Of a stretch of DNA of 7,017 nucleotides, positions 6,201 to 7,017 are shown in pieces (position 1 is the stretch's first letter; every line of letters begins with the position of its first letter). The notes beneath the pieces were generated by a model. It searched no databases. It was not told the DNA's origin and saw nothing but the letters and a program-made list of their open reading frames with translations. The stretch lies in the NCBI GenBank assembly GCA_012510755.1, contig JAAZHL010000024.1, forward strand, positions 1-7,017, in the 5' to 3' direction. The DNA is from Leucobacter sp. GTDB lineage: Bacteria > Actinomycetota > Actinomycetes > Actinomycetales > Microbacteriaceae. The position numbers and the translations under genes were made by a program.

Positions 6201-6959
6201 AGTGTTCTGATTCAGCAGTTGCGCGGTGTGGCCGCTTGGCGCGGTACACGCATCCCACACACGATCGCCTGACACATCGAAGCTGTTCACTACCGGCTGG
6301 CCTTCAACAACACCCGGTACGAACATCATTGGGAAGGTGATCGTGTAGGTCTGGCCCTGCGCGAGCACGGTGCCCGCCGGGAACGTGAAGCCGATGGTCG
6401 GCGTCGCACTATCGAGGTCTTCAGCAACCGTCACGCCCGCCGCTCCACCGAGGGTGGTCGGCATGGGGTTGGTCGCCGATGACGGGCCGCTCGTCTCGAA
6501 GGTGTAGCGATCCGTCGACACGTCAGCGTCGGGGTCGAATTGCACCAAAGTGCCGAGGCCGACATCGTATGGCAGCTGATCGGTGATGACCGGGTCGATG
6601 ATGTCTCGATCACCGGTGTTTGTCACTGTCAGCGTGTAGTCGAACGGACTACCAGGGCTGCGCACGCCGATCGGCGTCTTCTGCACCGCTACCGCGTTGC
6701 GTGCGTGCCGGTATTCGACAGCCCGGTCGGTGCTGTGGGTGGCGGTTGCACCCCACGCACCAGTGACGTCGACCTTCACGGTGTTCGACGTGAAGCCCTT
6801 TGTGGGCTCGCCGGGGGCTGCGGGGTTGCCATCGACCAAGGTCGACGGCACGTCGCCGCCCGAGCGCAGCTCAACACGGCGCTCGACCTGCAGCGGCACA
6901 TTGATAGTGGGCGACACCGGGTTCTCCCACTGCACCACGCCGCCACGTGTGAGACGCAT
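3225..6959 (-). CDS. Large multi-domain, sortase-anchored surface protein (DUF11-like plus six DUF5979/CnaB-like domains), probably 5'-truncated by a nonsense codon
   Basis: From the ATG at 6957-6959 this frame encodes 1244 residues of an extracellular, adhesin- or pilin-like stalk protein. Residues 1-80 look like the tail of a beta-sandwich domain. Residues about 85-260 and 261-500 are DUF11-like, with QKTP...YTLTVTNTGD and WRLTLTNNGT signatures. Residues 513-1203 hold six related domains. LSVTG (1205-1209), a hydrophobic segment (1211-1233) and RRKR form a cell-wall sorting signal. The N-terminus lacks a signal peptide, although the C-terminal signal requires export. It begins inside a domain, directly after an in-frame TAG, with only weak AGGG 7 nt upstream. 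The real start is therefore probably beyond the window, and this ATG may serve only for reinitiation (TAGATG). The gene is convergent with the LuxR gene. Ligand and function are unknown; adhesion or a structural stalk is inferred from architecture. Confidence 0.85.
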   Translation of the reverse strand: MRLTRGGVVQWENPVSPTINVPLQVERRVELRSGGDVPSTLVDGNPAAPGEPTKGFTSNTVKVDVTGAWGATATHSTDRAVEYRHARNAVAVQKTPIGVRSPGSPFDYTLTVTNTGDRDIIDPVITDQLPYDVGLGTLVQFDPDADVSTDRYTFETSGPSSATNPMPTTLGGAAGVTVAEDLDSATPTIGFTFPAGTVLAQGQTYTITFPMMFVPGVVEGQPVVNSFDVSGDRVWDACTAPSGHTAQLLNQNTECSTNAEVTPQRLPSIRGTKSVRAINPAGGFNNHGFVDADACENFLDSDGFAFQSCVPRTMPGQAEEWRLTLTNNGTTPLTRMVVADLLPVPGDETIMAGFVRNSQWSTVLTDAAPSMAGIAGTMTPYVTTAPATAACVTNAVNTPTDAGLANCIDAAGGDAEAATKFVPFDAVSDHAAVTTLLFVIEPPAGEFIEPGAVINLHFITETGPFSVQNADDPQAFNSLTVSALYPRTSDPGSSLATMSARDQSRAGVALITGSISIEKTISGAGAGFVPDDQVFAGTLHCTSAGQAIPDRDFTVVAGTPTVIDHLPAGAECTATETSASGQTSYTATTVIVPEGDDPATMPAILVNNVYELTELEISKTVFSDAELVPTGFEFSVECVFLGQPIALDPADATFTLNDGGTHTITGLPVNATCTVTETNDRDADSVNVEAETLDADGDAWGVVTENNPGSNAVIDRLAPQSGTNSAEFTNTYGDSAAVRVEKELVGGASDLAESLRFNVNVVCVFSDEVLLDETLELHAGNGWGTTLSSLVAGSECTITEPNLNGADAVVITPNDGAATDTGVVTIPTGATAPVLVNVSNRYLAGSLEVTKAITGEGAALYGTGDFTVELVCTLDGDPVRVIDGAERTLNADNLVANYTGLPSGANCTLTETSNAGATESTIRLEGDVDWVDAADPGVSFTVNVDASIASNDDLAQTPVELENRFDLAEVSVTKAVVSDAVDQEGTPLEYGPFEVALSCIFEGEAIDILDGAVRVIENGEVVTWGTLPAGAQCAVEETVNADATETWFEQAGVDPDADSVRVDGQLLEFAPLAAIGSGVENVANLFNAFESSQLSLLKSLVGSGSDRGNDKRFEVELVCVLTDATRPDGEEVWNATYALSAANNWRVDIAGLARGAECTVTETERGEADATQIRVGDVTSNGNVATFTADDEQIAVSVLNTFHALSVTGSTAAAVSALLAALLMLGGAVFAATSRRKRVNGENG
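3255..3347 (-). other. C-terminal cell-wall sorting signal with LSVTG motif
   Basis: The end of the surface protein carries LSVTG (3333-3347), then about 23 mostly hydrophobic residues (Ala/Leu/Val/Met-rich), then RRKR and a short polar tail. This is the three-part layout recognised by sortases. The second position is Ser, where Pro (LPXTG) or Ala (LAXTG) is usual. No sortase gene lies in the window. Confidence 0.75.
3351..5423 (-). repeat. Array of six diverged CnaB/DUF5979-like protein domains within the surface protein
   Basis: The six units span residues about 513-611, 612-733, 734-843, 844-966, 967-1090 and 1091-1203. Each starts with a strand of the form xxVxK(T/A/E/S)(I/V/L) and has a mid-domain Cys followed after 31-39 residues by a (G/A/S)x(C)xxx(E) motif, as in AECTATET and ANCTLTET. 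Each ends with Asn-x-Tyr/Phe (NVY, NTY, NRY, NRF, NAF, NTF). In CnaB domains the first-strand Lys, a central Glu and a last-strand Asn make an intramolecular isopeptide bond. All three positions are kept in all six units: K519/E576/N608, K619/E677/N730, K742/E800/N840, K851/E911/N963, K974/E1037/N1087 and K1098/E1162/N1200. The copies are diverged at protein level, so this is an old domain array and not a recent DNA tandem repeat. Confidence 0.75.
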
Positions 6960-6962
6960 CTA

Positions 6963-7016
6963 GATGCCCTGCACATCGGCGGGGTCCACCACCACAGGCG
7001 CGGTCGCCGGGCTCCA
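6963..7016 (-). pseudogene. Upstream coding fragment of the surface protein, separated by an in-frame TAG
   Basis: Eighteen codons in the same frame as the surface-protein gene read WSPATAPVVVDPADVQGI and end at TAG (6960-6962), immediately followed by ATG. The peptide joins naturally to the RLTRGGVVQWENP that follows. I recall actinobacterial relatives of this family with DPADVxGIRxTFTRxDGxxWENP-like text here, so the two pieces look like one original gene. It may be a true nonsense mutation (pseudogene), a split gene or a sequencing error. The fragment continues off the right edge. Confidence 0.6.
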
Positions 7017-7017
7017 G

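Noticed and set aside
5158..6210. Plus-strand open frame of 350 codons opposite the DUF11-like region
   Set aside because: Low-complexity Ser/Ala/Val text, no domain, and overlaps another antisense frame; a shadow of the real gene.

Overview
The window comes from a GC-rich Gram-positive actinobacterium. The GC-rich third codon positions, a fatty-acid thiolase closely resembling mycobacterial FadA as I remember it, and a sortase-anchored surface protein with DUF11-like and DUF5979-like domains all point this way. Family Microbacteriaceae (a Leucobacter-like genus) is my best guess from sequence feel only.

Layout. (1) Positions 1-1115, minus strand: the first 371 codons of a FadA-type 3-ketoacyl-CoA thiolase, whose C-terminus runs off the left edge. 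(2) Positions 1116-1396: a divergent intergenic region. It holds a fadA promoter with an 18-bp palindrome across its spacer, a weaker promoter for the next gene, and an 11-codon upstream ORF. (3) Positions 1397-2974, plus strand: a 525-residue LuxR-type regulator with a long helical N-terminus, no visible Walker A motif and a classic C-terminal LuxR/GerE helix-turn-helix; it starts at TTG. (4) Positions 2975-3224: the gap between convergent genes, with a nested inverted-repeat structure, a small dyad and a strong compound hairpin that probably terminates the surface-protein gene. (5) Positions 3225-7016, minus strand: a very large multi-domain surface protein. Its C-terminus has an LSVTG sorting motif, a membrane segment and a basic tail. 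Its open reading frame is interrupted by an in-frame TAG at 6960-6962.

The fadA and luxR genes share a divergent control region. The luxR and surface-protein genes converge on a shared terminator region. Nothing in the sequence shows that the regulator controls either neighbour. The points most worth a second look are the amber codon that appears to break the surface-protein gene, the regular Lys/Glu/Asn and paired-Cys pattern in its domains, the operator-like palindrome inside the fadA promoter, and the in-frame mini-ORF ahead of luxR. I see no phage, CRISPR, IS transposase or RNA gene, and no evidence for an entirely new system.
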